From contig JALQUU010000020.1 of NCBI GenBank assembly GCA_023260655.1, positions 1 to 43,135 on the forward strand: a stretch of 43,135 nucleotides of DNA. Reading direction: 5' to 3'. The notes beneath the pieces are model-generated. The model saw only the letters and a program-made list of their open reading frames with translations, was not told where the DNA came from and did no database searches. Below are positions 1 through 9,773 of this stretch, one piece after another. Position numbers and translations under genes: made by a program. The DNA comes from Paracoccaceae bacterium. Its GTDB lineage: Bacteria; Pseudomonadota; Alphaproteobacteria; Rhodobacterales; Rhodobacteraceae. Position 1 is the first letter of the stretch. Each line of letters starts with the position of its first letter.

Positions 1-142
1 TGCGCTGATCAACGGTCATTTCGTCTGCAGCACCCTCAGTGTACTGCACGCCAAAGCGGGCGTAGCCCTTCATTGCGATTTCAGCGGAAGCGGCGCCTGC
101 AAATGCTACCAGAGCAGACGTAGCGAGAAGAACTTTTTTCAT
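1..142 (-). CDS. Porin, N-terminal fragment (runs off the window)
   Basis: Only the first 47 codons are present; the gene continues beyond base 1. The protein begins with a typical Sec signal peptide (MKKVLLATSALVAFAGAASA) whose cleavage would leave a mature start EIAMKGYARFGVQY. A short acidic/aromatic first beta strand of this kind is characteristic of general porins of Rhodobacter and Roseobacter relatives, which form trimeric 16-stranded outer-membrane channels. The start is supported by a purine-rich ribosome site (GAGGGA) 5-10 bases upstream on the minus strand. The porin assignment rests on the signal peptide and first strand only; another outer-membrane beta-barrel is possible. Confidence 0.75.
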   Translation of the reverse strand, partial: MKKVLLATSALVAFAGAASAEIAMKGYARFGVQYTEGAADEMTVDQR

Positions 143-416
143 CTTGTTTCCCTCGGAGTTTCTATTCATGCGCCCCAAAACGGGGAATCCGCATTGGGTA
201 TGATGTTTTCTCGCCTCTCAAACGGATCTTGGCAAGCGCACCGCGGACAGCAGTCGGAATGTGGCTGGATATGGTGCAGGTTTGCCACAGTCTATCTTCG
301 CCGCCGTGCCCGTGCCAATCGTTGTACATTACGCCTTCTTAACCTTCTGCATAAGTTTCTTGCCCATAGTCGTGCCCTCCGGTAGGACGGTAAACGAGCA
401 GCTGCTGGGACGAACC
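143..416. other. Intergenic region between divergent porin and DUF3576 genes
   Basis: About 274 bases separate the porin start (-) from the lipoprotein start (+), so promoters for both directions should lie here. A small hairpin, CCCC-AAAAC-GGGG at 173-185, falls in what would be the 5' leader of the porin message. I could not identify a convincing -35/-10 pair on either strand. Open frames across this stretch look non-coding, with no ribosome site and no recognisable product. Confidence 0.5.
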
Positions 417-929
417 ATGACCTTTACGCGCGTACCAAAGATATGTGTCACCCTGACTGCCTTTGCCGCTCTTGCCGCTTGCGGTGGTCGCTCGGAAGGC
501 TCCAACGATCGGTTTATTCCGGGCGATGCAAAGGCCTATATGGAGCGCTCAGACGTTGGCAATCCAATTGAAAAAACAGATCGGAACAATTCGATCTGGG
601 ACGTTTTCAAGAAAACGAGCAGCGATACCGAAGTTGCGGTCAACAAATACCTCTGGAGCGCGTCACTCGAAGTCCTGAACTTCCTGCCGATCCAGTTGGT
701 TGATCCCTTCTCCGGCGTTATCGTCACGGGCTACGGCACCCCGCCCGACGGTAACCGCGCCTATCGCGCAACGATTTACGTGAAAGATCCCGCGCTTGAT
801 GCCCGCTCGCTCGTGGTTGCAATGCAAACGCGCGGCGGTGGTTCGGTCGCTGCAGGCACCCAGCGCGCCATCGAAGACGCCATTCTGAGCCGCGCCCGCC
901 AGCTTCGGATCGCAGACAAGAAACTCTGA
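417..929 (+). CDS. DUF3576 family lipoprotein
   Basis: A 170-residue protein of unknown function. It starts with a lipoprotein signal: a hydrophobic segment followed by lipobox LAAC with the lipidated Cys at residue 22, so the mature protein should be anchored in a membrane facing the periplasm. The rest fits DUF3576 proteins, which alphaproteobacteria often encode beside leuS, lptE and holA, as here (convergent with that operon). The frame stays open upstream to 261, but start 417 is chosen because it puts the signal sequence at the N-terminus. No catalytic motif is visible. The family recognition is from memory of the sequence and the neighbourhood. Confidence 0.8.
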   Translation: MTFTRVPKICVTLTAFAALAACGGRSEGSNDRFIPGDAKAYMERSDVGNPIEKTDRNNSIWDVFKKTSSDTEVAVNKYLWSASLEVLNFLPIQLVDPFSGVIVTGYGTPPDGNRAYRATIYVKDPALDARSLVVAMQTRGGGSVAAGTQRAIEDAILSRARQLRIADKKL

Positions 930-948
930 TCTGGTCTGAACCGCAAAA

Positions 949-973
949 AGCCCCGCCAAGCGGGGCTTTTTTA
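949..973. terminator. Bidirectional rho-independent terminator
   Basis: The stem AGCCCCGC / GCGGGGCT has a 3-base loop at 949-967. It is preceded by a run of A and followed by a run of T, so it can terminate both the DUF3576 gene (+) and the leuS-lptE-holA operon (-). The holA stop codon at 971-973 lies within the T run, so the hairpin begins immediately after holA. Confidence 0.9.
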
Positions 974-1993
974 TTTGCGTGTCATCGCGAGGCGGATGAG
1001 CAACCGCTCCACCAAAGCCATTGCCGGAGCGGTCTGGCCAGCCGAACGCAAAGCAAGATCGGTTTCGAGGATCTGGGTCAGCGCATTTTCCAGCGCCCCC
1101 GCCCCCCATTCCTTGGCCTGCCGGATCATCCGGTCGCGCCGCGGCCCGAAAACCGGCGGTCGCATCCGCTGGAACCCCGCCATCGGCCCTTCCGGATCGG
1201 CAGCCCCGGCATGCAACGCCCGAAAATGCCGCGCCACCATGATAAGAAGCGTCACAGGTGCCACGCCCTGCGCACTCAAACGCTGCAACAGCGGTCCCAA
1301 AGCCCGCGAATTGCGCTCGGCAACCGCATGAAGCGCTTCGTCAATCTCGGTATCCACCGTGGCCGGAGCCACCGCTTCAATATCCGCCGCCAAAATCGGC
1401 GCGGGATCGTTCAGCTTATAGAGGGCGAGTTTTTCAATCGTCTGTCGGAAATCCCCCGGCGAAAGCTCGCGCCCCAAAGCCAGCAAATCGTTCATCACAT
1501 CCGGCGGAGCCTCTTTCAGTCCGGCCCGCGCCAATTCCGCCGCAATCGACTCGCGCGTCGGCGGGTCATCGTAAAGCGCCGCCGCCGCAGCCACCCGATG
1601 CCCCTCGAAAAGCTTTCTCAGCTTGGAAGAGGCCTTCAACTCCCCTGCCGTTGCGATGATCTGAGCATCGCCCTCGCGCCATTCCGAAAGGGCAATCGCC
1701 ATCACATCGGTCAAACCATCCGTCGCATCTTCCACGAAAACAGCGCGCGGGCCGGGAAAAAACGAGATCGCCTTGACCGCATCCAGAAGCGCCGCGCCAT
1801 CTTTCCGCAAATCCGAAGCCGGAAGCCGCGTCAGGCGCATTTCCTCTTCGCCTTTCGGCCCGAGGATATTGGCGAGGATTTCCTGCCGCTTCATTGCCAC
1901 GCGCATCGGATCGGCCCCGAAGATCAACACCGCCGGAACCGAAGGATCAGGGCGCGCGAAAAGCTTCGCGGCGGCGGGTCCGTTCAGTTTCAT
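971..1993 (-). CDS. holA: DNA polymerase III subunit delta
   Basis: A 340-residue protein, the usual length for the delta subunit of the clamp-loader complex, which opens the beta sliding clamp during DNA replication. The N-terminal part (residues about 20-140) has the divergent AAA+ layout of HolA, including the phrase VLIFGADP in the degenerate nucleotide-binding region. The C-terminal third is helical, consistent with the collar domain. Its ATG overlaps the lptE stop codon by four bases (ATGA), implying translational coupling. It is the last gene of leuS-lptE-holA, ending at the terminator at 949-973. The lptE-holA pairing is conserved in many proteobacteria. Confidence 0.92.
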   Translation of the reverse strand: MKLNGPAAAKLFARPDPSVPAVLIFGADPMRVAMKRQEILANILGPKGEEEMRLTRLPASDLRKDGAALLDAVKAISFFPGPRAVFVEDATDGLTDVMAIALSEWREGDAQIIATAGELKASSKLRKLFEGHRVAAAAALYDDPPTRESIAAELARAGLKEAPPDVMNDLLALGRELSPGDFRQTIEKLALYKLNDPAPILAADIEAVAPATVDTEIDEALHAVAERNSRALGPLLQRLSAQGVAPVTLLIMVARHFRALHAGAADPEGPMAGFQRMRPPVFGPRRDRMIRQAKEWGAGALENALTQILETDLALRSAGQTAPAMALVERLLIRLAMTRK

Positions 1994-2478
1994 GCCGGAA
2001 CGCGCGGGGAAAGCGCCAGAAGTTGCACGATGATCTGGTCTGCCAGCATCGTGGCCAGCCGTTCGCGCGCATCACGCGTTGCCGCGAGCGTCGCAACCGT
2101 CGATCCCGTCGTCGAATAGCCTGCGAAATTACTGGCCGTATCGCTGCCCAGAACCGCCCCCGTCGCCAGATCACGCAGTGCCCAAGTGGCTTCACCCACC
2201 ACATTATAGCGTTCGGTCACGTTGGCCGAGGTCAGCGCCAGCCGCTCTTCGGTAAAATCGAGGCTGTAAGACAGGCCAAACCGCGCCGCATCGCCCTGGC
2301 CTAACCGCTCTTCGATCCGGCGGGTGAGCAAATAGCTGTCGCGCGTATCGGGCGTATCCACCACAATCGCAACCAACAGCTTTTGCCCGCCGCCATTCGG
2401 CCCGTAGGCGGGCGTGAAACCGCAGCCCGCGAGGGCTACGGCACTAAGTAGAAACGTGCGTCTGTTAGACGACCACAT
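1990..2478 (-). CDS. lptE: LPS-assembly lipoprotein LptE
   Basis: A 162-residue lipoprotein. LptE is the outer-membrane plug of the LptD translocon that inserts lipopolysaccharide into the outer leaflet. The start at 2478 gives a signal sequence with an arginine pair ([15 protein letters not shown]) and lipobox LAGC with Cys19; a longer frame from 2523 would bury this signal. The mature start GFTPAYG is typical of LptE proteins (the G-C-G-F-x-P pattern). The gene begins 14 bases inside the 3' end of leuS and its stop overlaps the holA start, so the three genes are tightly packed. Sequence similarity in this family is low; the call rests on lipobox, G-F-x-P and position. Confidence 0.87.
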   Translation of the reverse strand: MWSSNRRTFLLSAVALAGCGFTPAYGPNGGGQKLLVAIVVDTPDTRDSYLLTRRIEERLGQGDAARFGLSYSLDFTEERLALTSANVTERYNVVGEATWALRDLATGAVLGSDTASNFAGYSTTGSTVATLAATRDARERLATMLADQIIVQLLALSPRVPA

Positions 2479-5032
2479 TGACGATCCGCCCCGGCACAAC
2501 GATAACTTTCTTTGGCGTCGCACCTTCCAGTGCTTTCACCACAGCATCGTTCGAGAGCGCGAGCTTTTCAACCTCGGCCGGGGGCATATCGGCAGGAACC
2601 ACGATTTCCGCTTTCCGTTTGCCGTTGATCTGAATGGGCAGCGTCAGGCTTTCATCCTTCAGCATTGCCGGATCGGCCTTCGGCCACGATGCCGCCGCAC
2701 AAAGCCCTTCACCGCCCAGAAGCGCCCAAAGCTCTTCCGCGATATGCGGCGTCATCGGTGCCATCAACTGCGCCAAAGTGCGCGCCGCCACCTTACGTGC
2801 CGTGCCACCGGCCTGCGTTTTCTGCAGCGTATTGGTTAACGCATAGAGCTTCGCGATAGACGCGTTGAAACCGAAGCTCTCAAGCCCTTTCGTCACATCG
2901 TCGATGGTCTTGTGCATCGCGCGGAGCAACTCGTCATCGCCCGCCGCCGTGCCGTCCGCCATCTCGGCGATTTCCGCACAAATACGGAACACGCGCGCGA
3001 GGTGCTTCGCGGTGGCATCCGCACCAGCGGCCGTCCATTCCACATCACGCTCGGGCGGGCTGTCGGAAAGCACAAACCACCGCGCGGTATCCGCGCCATA
3101 GCCCGTCACGATCGACACCGGGTCCACCACGTTCTTCTTGGACTTCGACATCTTCGCCGAAGGAATGATCTCGAGCTTCTCGCCCGTCGCCTTCACCGTC
3201 TGGGTTTCACGATCAATGTCTTCCGGCAGGTGATACACAGGGCGGCCATTCGCATCGCGCGTCTGGTAAATCTCGTGCGTCACCATCCCTTGCGTGAAGA
3301 GCGCATTGAACGGCTCGCGCGCTTTCTCGGGCAGGTGCCCCGTAAGGTGCATCGCGCGGGCAAAGAAACGCGAATAGAGAAGGTGCAAAATCGCGTGCTC
3401 GATGCCGCCGATATACTGGTCGACGTTCATCCAGTATTCCGCATCCGCTGCCACGGTTGGCGTATCGGCATGGGGCGAGGTGAAGCGCGCGAAATACCAC
3501 GAGGAATCCACGAAGGTATCCATCGTATCGGTTTCCCGCTTCGAGGCCGCACCGCAATTCGGGCAAGCGCAATCACGCCACGTCGGGTGGCGGTCAAGCG
3601 GGTTCCCGGGCACATCGAAGGTCACGTCATCGGGCAAGCGAACCGGAAGGTTCTCTTTCTTCTCCGGCACCACGCCGCAAGTCTCGCAATGCACCACCGG
3701 AATCGGGCAGCCCCAATAGCGCTGGCGCGAAAGGCCCCAGTCACGCAGGCGGAACTTGGTCACGCCTTGGCCCACACCGCGCGCCTCACAGAAATCAATA
3801 GCCGCATCCACGGCTTCGTTTCCGTTCTGCACTTCGGCACCGGCAAACCCACGAATATAGCGCACCGCATCGGTTTTCGGCGGCACGAAAGCGGTCTTGC
3901 CGTTCTCGGCTCGGGTATGGCCCTCTTCGCCAACCGCAGGCACGAACACATCCTGCACCGGCAGGCCGTATTTGCGGGCGAAATCGATATCGCGCTGGTC
4001 ATGCGCAGGGCAGCCGAAAATCGCGCCCGTGCCGTAATCCATCAGAATGAAGTTCGCGATCCAGACCGGAAGTTCCCAATCCGGATTGAACGGATGGCGC
4101 ACCTTGAGGCCCGTGTCGAAGCCAAGCTTCTCGGCGGTTTCAATCGCTTCTTCCGTCGTGCCGCCCTTACGCGCTTCCGCACAGAACTCGGCCACCTTCG
4201 GGTCCTGCCGCTCCAGCGCCTTCGCCAAGGGGTGATCCGGCGAAATCCCCACGAAAGACGCGCCCATCAGCGTGTCGGGCCGCGTGGTATACACCTCGAT
4301 CCGGTCAAACCCATGCGCCTCTTCGGTCATGCCGAAGGCGAACTGCAACCCGCGCGATTTGCCGATCCAGTTCGCCTGCATTAGCTTCACTTTCGCAGGC
4401 CAGTTGTCGAGCCCGTCAAGCGCCGACAAAAGATCGTCCGACATATCGGAAATCTTGAAGAACCACTGCGTCAGCTCGCGGCGTTCCACATCCGCACCCG
4501 AGCGCCAGCCCTTGCCGTCAATCACCTGCTCGTTGGCAAGCACGGTCATATCCACCGGATCCCAGTTCACCACGGCGTTCTTGCGGTAAACGAGGCCCTT
4601 ATCCAGCATGTCGAGGAAAAGCGCCTGCTGCTGGCCGTAATACTCGGGGTCGCAAGTTGCAAACTCGCGCGACCAGTCAATCGACAGGCCCAAAGGCTTC
4701 ATCTGCCCGCGCATGTCCGCGATATTGCCGTAGGTCCAGTCCTTCGGATGCCCGCCCGAGGCCATCGCCGCGTTTTCCGCAGGCATCCCGAACGCATCCC
4801 ACCCCATCGGGTGCAGCACGTTGAAACCGTTGGCGATCTTGTAACGCGCGATCACGTCACCCATCGTGTAGTTCCGCACGTGGCCCATGTGGATGCGGCC
4901 CGACGGATAGGGGAACATCTCCAGCACGTAATACTTCGGCTTGTCGGCAGAACGGGTGGCGCGGAACAATCCGACCTCATCCCAGGCTGTTTGCCATTTT
5001 GCTTCGATTTCGGCGGCGGAATAGCGCGACAT
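2465..5032 (-). CDS. leuS: Leucyl-tRNA synthetase
   Basis: An 855-residue class Ia aminoacyl-tRNA synthetase that charges tRNA-Leu with leucine. Visible hallmarks are the HIGH-type motif HMGH (residues 48-51, in [15 protein letters not shown]) and KMSKS near residue 625. Between them lies the large CP1 editing domain, which includes a TTRPDT motif used to hydrolyse mischarged tRNA. A CxxC...CxNC pattern around residues 445-495 fits the zinc-binding insert of bacterial LeuS. The start has a GGGGA site nine bases upstream. It is the first gene of the leuS-lptE-holA operon and diverges from the glycosyltransferase at 5172. Confidence 0.98.
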   Translation of the reverse strand: MSRYSAAEIEAKWQTAWDEVGLFRATRSADKPKYYVLEMFPYPSGRIHMGHVRNYTMGDVIARYKIANGFNVLHPMGWDAFGMPAENAAMASGGHPKDWTYGNIADMRGQMKPLGLSIDWSREFATCDPEYYGQQQALFLDMLDKGLVYRKNAVVNWDPVDMTVLANEQVIDGKGWRSGADVERRELTQWFFKISDMSDDLLSALDGLDNWPAKVKLMQANWIGKSRGLQFAFGMTEEAHGFDRIEVYTTRPDTLMGASFVGISPDHPLAKALERQDPKVAEFCAEARKGGTTEEAIETAEKLGFDTGLKVRHPFNPDWELPVWIANFILMDYGTGAIFGCPAHDQRDIDFARKYGLPVQDVFVPAVGEEGHTRAENGKTAFVPPKTDAVRYIRGFAGAEVQNGNEAVDAAIDFCEARGVGQGVTKFRLRDWGLSRQRYWGCPIPVVHCETCGVVPEKKENLPVRLPDDVTFDVPGNPLDRHPTWRDCACPNCGAASKRETDTMDTFVDSSWYFARFTSPHADTPTVAADAEYWMNVDQYIGGIEHAILHLLYSRFFARAMHLTGHLPEKAREPFNALFTQGMVTHEIYQTRDANGRPVYHLPEDIDRETQTVKATGEKLEIIPSAKMSKSKKNVVDPVSIVTGYGADTARWFVLSDSPPERDVEWTAAGADATAKHLARVFRICAEIAEMADGTAAGDDELLRAMHKTIDDVTKGLESFGFNASIAKLYALTNTLQKTQAGGTARKVAARTLAQLMAPMTPHIAEELWALLGGEGLCAAASWPKADPAMLKDESLTLPIQINGKRKAEIVVPADMPPAEVEKLALSNDAVVKALEGATPKKVIVVPGRIVNVVV

Positions 5033-5171
5033 GGGCAGTGATCCCCTTTGGTTTGCGCGGTGTGATATTGCCTTCCCGCGCTCGGGTCCAGACAGTCCAC
5101 AGGCGAAATCGGCCTATGGGCAGCAGGTTTTCGCGCTGTATAAGGTGAAAAACAGTGGGTACAGGCGTTTC

Positions 5172-6428
5172 ATGAACATTCTTTTTATCCATCAGAACTT
5201 TCCGGGGCAGTTCAAACACCTCGCCCCCGCTCTGGTGCAAGCCGGCCACCGCTGTGTCTCGCTCACGCTCCGCGTGAAAGAACCGCAGATTTGGAACGGT
5301 GTTCAGCTGATTCCCTATGCGATCAAACGCCCCCAAGGCAAAGGCGTACACCCTTGGCTCGTCGATACCGAAACCAAGGTGATCCACGCCGAAGCCTGCT
5401 GGCGCGCCGCCCTCGATCTGAAAGCCAAAGGCTTCACCCCCGATCTCATCGTCGGCCATCACGGCTGGGGCGAGCCGATGTTCCTGCGCGATGTCTGGCC
5501 CAATGCCCGCATCGGTCTTTACTGCGAACTTTATCACCGCACCGATGACGGCCACATGGGCTTCGACCCCGAATTCCAGCCCGTCGTCACCCCCGACCAG
5601 TTCCTCCGCATCCGGATGAAGAACCTCAACAACCTGATGCACCTGCCCCTCCTCGACGCGGGCATCAGCCCCACCCATTTCCAGGCCGATACCTTCCCCG
5701 CCCCCTTCCGCGAGAAAATCAGCGTCATCCATGACGGTATCGACACCGATATGGTGAAAGCCAACCTCGATGTTCGCTTCGCCACCGAAACCCGCGAACT
5801 CACGCGCCAAGACGAGGTCATCACCTTCGTCAACCGCAACCTCGAACCCTACCGCGGCTACCACGTCTTCATGCGCGCCCTGCCGCGCCTCCTCAAGGAA
5901 CGCCCCAAGGCCGAAGTGCTGATCGTCGGCGGCGACGAGGTGAGCTACGGTGCCAAACCGCCGGGCGACAAAAGCTGGAAACAGATCTTCATCGACGAAG
6001 TCCGCGGCCAGATCTCCGACGCCGACTGGGCCCGCGTCCATTTCCTCGGTCGCATCCCCTACGACCGCTTCCTCGCACTCCTGCAAATCTCGCGGGTGCA
6101 CGTCTATCTTACTTATCCCTTCGTGCTCTCGTGGTCCTTCCTCGAAGCCATGGCCTCCGAGGCCGCCATCGTCGCCTCCGACACCGCCCCGGTGCGCGAA
6201 GCCATCACCGATGGCAAAACCGGCCTCCTCGTCGATTTCTTCAACCGCGACGCGCTGGTCGAAAAAATCTGCGCCACGCTGGAAGATGCCGAACTCCGCA
6301 AGGAAATGGGCCGCGCCGCGCGCGAACATGTGGTCAAAACCTACGACCTCAAACGCCACTGCCTGCCCGCGCAGATGCAATGGATCGAAAACCTCGCCCG
6401 CCTCGAACCCGGCAAAGCCTCGGACTAA
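5172..6428 (+). CDS. Glycosyltransferase family 4 protein
   Basis: A 418-residue GT-B fold glycosyltransferase. The N-terminus MNILFIHQNFPGQF is the first strand and glycine-rich loop of the acceptor domain; the donor-sugar domain runs from about residue 215 (FVNRNLEPYRG) to 390. The family 4 signature region is present as PFVLSWSFLEAMASE, but the first Glu of the usual E-x7-E motif is Phe here, a variant I associate with a subgroup of these enzymes. The start at 5172 is chosen because the upstream part of the frame (from 5031) overlaps the leuS start and has no family resemblance. Sugar donor, acceptor and product (polysaccharide, glycolipid or compatible solute) cannot be told from sequence. 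It stands alone, not in a polysaccharide cluster. Confidence 0.88.
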   Translation: MNILFIHQNFPGQFKHLAPALVQAGHRCVSLTLRVKEPQIWNGVQLIPYAIKRPQGKGVHPWLVDTETKVIHAEACWRAALDLKAKGFTPDLIVGHHGWGEPMFLRDVWPNARIGLYCELYHRTDDGHMGFDPEFQPVVTPDQFLRIRMKNLNNLMHLPLLDAGISPTHFQADTFPAPFREKISVIHDGIDTDMVKANLDVRFATETRELTRQDEVITFVNRNLEPYRGYHVFMRALPRLLKERPKAEVLIVGGDEVSYGAKPPGDKSWKQIFIDEVRGQISDADWARVHFLGRIPYDRFLALLQISRVHVYLTYPFVLSWSFLEAMASEAAIVASDTAPVREAITDGKTGLLVDFFNRDALVEKICATLEDAELRKEMGRAAREHVVKTYDLKRHCLPAQMQWIENLARLEPGKASD

Positions 6429-6531
6429 CCGGATGATCCCGATGTTCCGTCAGGTTCTTCGTGCAAGGCCGCGCGCTTTTTGCTCTACCTACCCCGAACG
6501 CCAGAAAATTGGCTGAACAGGGAGTGGGACC

Positions 6532-7116
6532 ATGTATGAAGTGATCGGAAACGTCCAAAGCCGCGCCTTCCGCGTATTGTGGATGCTGGAAGAAATCGGC
6601 GAAGCCTATACGCATCTGAACGTCAAACCGCATTCGGAAGAAGCGCGCGCCGCCAATCCCTCGGGCAAGATCCCCGCGCTGCGCGTCGATGGTGAAACGC
6701 TGACCGACAGTTCTGCCATCCTCACCTATCTCGCCGACAAACACGGCCAACTCACCTTCCCCGCAGGCACCATCGAGCGCGCCAAGCAAGACAGCCTCAC
6801 CTATATGGTGCTCGACGAGTTGGACGCCGTCCTCTGGACCGCCGCCCGCCACTCCTTCATCCTCCCCGAAGACAAACGCGTCTCGGGTGTCAAGGAGAGC
6901 CTCAACTGGGAATTCCAGCGCAACATCAAGCGCCTGTCCGAGTGCCTGCAAGGCCCCTACCTGATGGGCGAAACCTTCACCATCGCCGACATCATCGCCA
7001 CCCATTGCCTCAACTGGGCCTATGCGGCGAAATTCCCGATCGAAGACGAAAAGCTCCTCGCCTACGCAAAATCCATGCGCAACCGCGACGCGTTCAAGCG
7101 CGCAGCGGGCAAGTAA
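6532..7116 (+). CDS. Glutathione S-transferase family protein
   Basis: A 194-residue cytosolic GST. Residues 1-75 form the thioredoxin-like domain that binds glutathione; the signature NPSGKIPAL (cis-Pro) is followed by LTDSSAIL, whose Asp-Ser contacts the gamma-glutamyl group. Residues 85-190 form the helical domain, with the conserved FTIADI motif of the N-capping box (S/T-x-x-D). A strong ribosome site (GGGAG) lies seven bases before the ATG. No partner gene indicates a substrate, so conjugation, peroxidase or disulfide-reduction roles are all open. The upstream 100 bases show no clear promoter. Confidence 0.9.
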   Translation: MYEVIGNVQSRAFRVLWMLEEIGEAYTHLNVKPHSEEARAANPSGKIPALRVDGETLTDSSAILTYLADKHGQLTFPAGTIERAKQDSLTYMVLDELDAVLWTAARHSFILPEDKRVSGVKESLNWEFQRNIKRLSECLQGPYLMGETFTIADIIATHCLNWAYAAKFPIEDEKLLAYAKSMRNRDAFKRAAGK

Positions 7117-7140
7117 CACCTTTCCCAAGCGCCGCGCTTT

Positions 7141-7175
7141 CCCCGCCGTTGGATGCCTCCGGCGGGGATATTTTT
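7141..7175 (+). terminator. Hairpin with T run after the GST gene
   Basis: CCCCGCC at 7141-7147 pairs with GGCGGGG at 7161-7167 and is followed by ATATTTTT. It lies 24 bases after the GST stop and can act as a terminator. Its 3' half belongs to the short dispersed repeat at 7154-7182. Confidence 0.6.
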
Positions 7176-7182
7176 GAAATCG
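7154..7182 (-). repeat. Short dispersed repeat, family 2, copy 1
   Basis: Read on the minus strand this 29-base stretch matches 14861-14889 at 27 of 29 positions; the only differences are two adjacent bases. The core is AATATCCCCGCCGGAGGC. It lies between the GST gene and the convergent dehydrogenase gene. Confidence 0.75.
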
Positions 7183-7199
7183 AGATGATACTTTTCCGC

Positions 7200-7247
7200 T
7201 TTCATATTGGCGGAAATATCCCGGAGGTCTGGGGGCAGAGCCCCCAG
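7200..7247 (-). repeat. Hairpin repeat, family 1, copy 1
   Basis: Read on the minus strand, an 8-bp stem (CTGGGGGC / GCCCCCAG, loop TCT) is followed by ACCTCCGGGATATTT and CCGCCAATATGAAA. It matches 43 of 48 positions of the copy at 9725-9772, which has the opposite orientation. The stem begins three bases after the stop codon of the dehydrogenase gene that ends at 7250, so it may also end transcription of that gene. Confidence 0.85.
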
Positions 7248-7249
7248 TC

Positions 7250-9697
7250 TTAGCTCCGCGTCTTGGCGCTCTCCGGATCATAGAGCGGTTTCGATGACGC
7301 CGTCACCGCAACCCGGCGGCCCGCGACATCGACCGACCAGTCGGATGCGAGGAGCGCGTCAAGGGTTTCGCCCTTGCACGGCACATATCCCAAGCCGACA
7401 GCGCCCCCCAACCAATGCCCGTAGGCGCCTGAGGAAAGGTGGCCCACGATTTTGCCGTTCCGCAGGATCGGCTCGTTATGGTAGAACATCGCCTCCGGAT
7501 CCTTGGCCAGGAATTGCAGGAGGCGCTTTTCGAGGCCTTGTTCCTTCTTGCGAAGCACCGCGTCGCGGCCGATGAAGTCGGGCTTTTTCAAGCCCACAGC
7601 AAAGCCGAGGCCCGCTTCCAGCACATGGTCTTCGCAGGTGATATCATGGCCGAAGTGGCGGTAGGCTTTCTCGGAGCGGGCGCAGTCCATCATATGCATA
7701 CCGCCAAGCTTGAGGCCCATGCTCTGGCCCGCTTCCCACAGCGTGTCGAAGGCATGCAGCGCCATGTCGGAGCCCACATAAAGCTCCCAGCCAAGCTCGC
7801 CCACGTAAGAAACGCGGTGAGCCCGGGCGAGGCCGAGGCCGAGTTCGATGTCACGCGCTTGGCCAAAGGGGTGGGTGGCCGTCGAGAAATCGTCGGGGCT
7901 GACAAGCGCCATCAAGTGGCGCGCTTTCGGGCCCATGACGGCCAGCGTGCCTTCTGCGGAAGTGATATCTGTCACCACCACATGGCGCTCGCCGATATGG
8001 CGCTGTAGGTAGGTCTGATCCGCAAGCCGCGTGGCCGCCGGTGTGACCACCAGATAGGCGGTTTCGGACATCCGTGTAACCGTCACATCCGCCTCAATGC
8101 CGCCGCGTTTATTCAGGAACTGGGTGTAGACGATCCGCCCCGGTTCCACATCCATCTCGGCACCGCAGACATGGTTCAGGAAAGCGCAGGCATCGCGGCC
8201 TTCGACGCGGAGTTTACCGAAGGAGGACATGTCGTACATCACCACGCCCGTGCGTAGCGCATGCACTTCTTCGCGGGTATTCTCGAACCACGACTGTTTG
8301 AACCAGCTTGATTGGTAGGAGGTGTCCTGCCCCGGTTTGGCGTACCAGTTGGCGCGTTCCCAGCCGGAAAGTTCACCGAAAACTGCGCCATTGGCCGCGA
8401 GGCGATCATGGAAAGGCGTGCGCCGTACGCCACGGGCCGTGGCCTTCTGGCGGTAGGGGAAGTGATCGGCGTAAAGAAGCCCCAGCGTTTCCGACACGCG
8501 TTCTTGCAAGTAGCGGCGGTTCTTCTGGAAGGATTGGGCGCGCGCGATATCGACATCGCCCAAATCGAAGGGCTTCTCGCCGTCTTCCATCCATTGCGCC
8601 AGCGCCATGCCGGCGCCTCCCGCCGATTGGATGCCGATAGAGTTGAAACCAGCTGCCACCCAGACATTTTCCATGCCCGGCGCCTGACCCAGAAGATAGG
8701 CGTTATCCGGTGTGAAGCTTTCAGGGCCGTTGAAGAAGGTGTGGATCCCCGCCTCGCCGAGCATCGGCATGCGGTGGATGGCCTTTTCGAGAATCGGTTC
8801 GAAATGGTCGAAATCTTCGGGGATCTGGTCGAACTCGAAATCCTCGGAGATGCCCTTCATCCCCCAAGGCTTCGATTTCGGCTCGAAAGCCCCAAGCATC
8901 ATCTTGCCCGCATCTTCCTTGTAATAGGCGCATTCATCCGGCACGCGGAGCACCGGAAGCTGGCTCAGGCCCGCGATCGGTTCGGAAACGATGTAGAAGT
9001 GCTCGCAGGCATGGAGCGGCACGGTGGTGCCCAGCATGACGCCCAGATCACGCCCCCACATACCGCCGCAATTGACGACGTTCTCGCAGGCGATCTCGCC
9101 GTGGGAGCCGTCTTCGGCCTGCCATTTGACGCCCGTGATACGGTCTCCCTGCCGGGTAACTCCCGTAACCTTCGTGCGTTCGGCCACCACGGCACCGCGC
9201 ATCGTGGCGCCTTTCGCCATGGCGCGGGCGATGTTGCCGGGATCGCCCTGACCATCCGTGGGAAGCCAGACACCGCCCGTGACGCCATCGATGTTGAGAT
9301 GCGGGTAGCGCGACTTGATCTCGGTGGGCGAAAGCTCTTCCACCGGCACCCCGAAAGCCCGCGCCATAGCCGCGTTGCGGCGCAGCTCTTCGAGGCGTTC
9401 AGCGGTCAAAGCCGCCGAAATAGAGCCGACTTGGCGGAAACCTGTGGCCACACCCGTTTCGGCTTCGAGGCCCGTGTAAAGCTCGGCCGAGTAATGCGCG
9501 AGCTTGGTCATATTGGCCGAGGCGCGCAGCTGGCCGATCAGGCCTGCCGCGTGCCACGTGGTGCCGGAGGTGAGTTGCTTGCGTTCGAGCAGCACCACGT
9601 CTTTCCAGCCGAGCTTGGTGAGGTGGTAGGCCACGGAGCAGCCGACAACGCCGCCTCCGATGATGACGACGCGGGCAGTGCTGGGGATCTTTGACAT
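7250..9697 (-). CDS. FAD-dependent oxidoreductase / GcvT fusion (dimethylglycine/sarcosine dehydrogenase family)
   Basis: An 815-residue two-part enzyme. Residues 1-370 are a DAO-type FAD domain: dinucleotide-binding GGGVVG at 14-19, Glu38 for ribose binding, and TTWHAAG with His49, the position that carries covalently bound FAD in DMGDH and SARDH. The middle (about 375-430) matches the linker FAO_M domain. The C-terminal half (about 430-800) is GcvT-like and in this family binds tetrahydrofolate, capturing the formaldehyde released from N-methyl groups as 5,10-methylene-THF. The start at 9697 places the FAD motif at the N-terminus; the longer frame to 9943 runs through a repeat. A 76-base gap holding a hairpin repeat separates it from the methyltransferase upstream. 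Substrate (dimethylglycine, sarcosine or another N-methyl amine) is inferred from the family. Confidence 0.88.
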   Translation of the reverse strand: MSKIPSTARVVIIGGGVVGCSVAYHLTKLGWKDVVLLERKQLTSGTTWHAAGLIGQLRASANMTKLAHYSAELYTGLEAETGVATGFRQVGSISAALTAERLEELRRNAAMARAFGVPVEELSPTEIKSRYPHLNIDGVTGGVWLPTDGQGDPGNIARAMAKGATMRGAVVAERTKVTGVTRQGDRITGVKWQAEDGSHGEIACENVVNCGGMWGRDLGVMLGTTVPLHACEHFYIVSEPIAGLSQLPVLRVPDECAYYKEDAGKMMLGAFEPKSKPWGMKGISEDFEFDQIPEDFDHFEPILEKAIHRMPMLGEAGIHTFFNGPESFTPDNAYLLGQAPGMENVWVAAGFNSIGIQSAGGAGMALAQWMEDGEKPFDLGDVDIARAQSFQKNRRYLQERVSETLGLLYADHFPYRQKATARGVRRTPFHDRLAANGAVFGELSGWERANWYAKPGQDTSYQSSWFKQSWFENTREEVHALRTGVVMYDMSSFGKLRVEGRDACAFLNHVCGAEMDVEPGRIVYTQFLNKRGGIEADVTVTRMSETAYLVVTPAATRLADQTYLQRHIGERHVVVTDITSAEGTLAVMGPKARHLMALVSPDDFSTATHPFGQARDIELGLGLARAHRVSYVGELGWELYVGSDMALHAFDTLWEAGQSMGLKLGGMHMMDCARSEKAYRHFGHDITCEDHVLEAGLGFAVGLKKPDFIGRDAVLRKKEQGLEKRLLQFLAKDPEAMFYHNEPILRNGKIVGHLSSGAYGHWLGGAVGLGYVPCKGETLDALLASDWSVDVAGRRVAVTASSKPLYDPESAKTRS

Positions 9698-9724
9698 GGC
9701 GGCGGTCTCTTGGGTTGGCGTGGG

Positions 9725-9772
9725 CCGGGGGCTCTGCCCCCGGACCCCCGGGATATTTGGGCCAATATGAAA
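9725..9772 (+). repeat. Hairpin repeat, family 1, copy 2
   Basis: The stem CCGGGGGC / GCCCCCGG with loop TCT (9725-9743) is followed by ACCCCCGGGATATTTGGGCC and AATATGAAA. It sits in the 76-base gap between the methyltransferase stop (9774) and the dehydrogenase start (9697). It is the inverted counterpart of 7200-7247. The outermost-but-one stem pair is C-G here and T-A in copy 1, so pairing is kept although both bases changed. Confidence 0.85.
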
Positions 9773-9773
9773 T

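Noticed and set aside
2912-4384. 490-codon open frame on the plus strand
   Set aside because: Antisense to leuS; Arg/His-rich without motifs.
4977-6380. 467-codon open frame on the minus strand
   Set aside because: Antisense to the glycosyltransferase gene and overlapping the leuS start; composition is shadow-like.
7200-9772. Insertion sequence or composite transposon around the second dehydrogenase
   Set aside because: The flanking inverted repeats are short hairpin elements with a further copy elsewhere; no transposase or target duplication is visible.
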